A stretch of DNA of 64,000 nucleotides from Acinetobacter bereziniae LMG 1003 = CIP 70.12 (GTDB taxonomy: Bacteria; Pseudomonadota; Gammaproteobacteria; Pseudomonadales; Moraxellaceae). The stretch's first letter is position 1. The number at the start of each line of letters is the position of its first letter. A program made the translations under genes and the position numbers. Below the pieces are notes generated by a model. The model was not told the origin of the DNA and made no database searches. It worked only from the letters and a program-made list of their open reading frames with translations. Where the stretch lies: positions 881,429 to 945,428 of the forward strand of contig NZ_KB849756.1 in assembly GCF_000368925.1 (NCBI RefSeq). Reading direction: 5' to 3'. Positions 63,995 through 64,000 of the stretch are shown here, piece after piece.

Positions 63995-64000
63995 CTGATC

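Overview
The window looks like a chromosomal segment of an Acinetobacter species. The DNA is AT-rich, and the gene orders and protein sequences are those of that genus: lepA-lepB, DUF4845-rnc-era-recO-pdxJ-miaE, pabC-mltG-tmk, and pdxB overlapping epmA. No phage, transposase, rRNA or plasmid gene was seen. Most of the sequence is core metabolism and housekeeping, with short AT-rich accessory patches between conserved genes.

Layout. Bases 1-2430 hold the end of a PepSY membrane protein, a DUF3325 partner and a Sel1-repeat protein. A decayed DUF4424 gene (2473-2631) follows, then an amidase with a small AtzG-like partner (2695-4285), an AT-rich desert, and two genes of unknown role (4941-6348). 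From 6459 a promoter and an S-adenosylhomocysteine riboswitch precede ahcY, followed by metF and rsmE. Next come a PAS/GGDEF/EAL protein, maeB, cca, two unknown genes, and the epmA/pdxB pair. At 19806-23632 a structured leader with a short reading frame precedes an outer-membrane-type protein and the Mg2+ P-type ATPase mgtA. Then come sthA, lipA, small exported proteins, a periplasmic 5-hydroxyisourate hydrolase, an M61 peptidase, dacC, ndh, slyD and phrB.

Around 36 kb, tRNA-Asn is followed by a small type I-F CRISPR array with no cas genes in the window. A LysR gene is divergent from a RidA-like/lipoprotein/aldo-keto reductase operon. A long minus-strand block (40.2-47.7 kb) carries RNA processing, translation and secretion genes. 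From 47.8 to 52.5 kb lies a glycolipid-modification-type cluster: a UPF0104 membrane protein, a GT2 polyprenyl-phosphate glycosyltransferase, an ArnT-like transferase and a PAP2 phosphatase. The right end holds a DegP-type protease, nadB, a Fur-box-associated gene pair with an AraC regulator, an HDAC-family deacetylase with an unknown partner, pabC-mltG-tmk, and a sulfate-binding protein gene.

Methyl-cycle genes (ahcY, metF) sit together under a riboswitch that should respond to the ahcY substrate. The points most worth a second look are the mgtA leader, the cca ribosome-binding site buried in the preceding terminator, the cas-less I-F array, the RidA-like protein lacking its usual arginine, the Fur-box pair and the HDAC/unknown pair. 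All functional calls come from reading the sequence; no database search was run.
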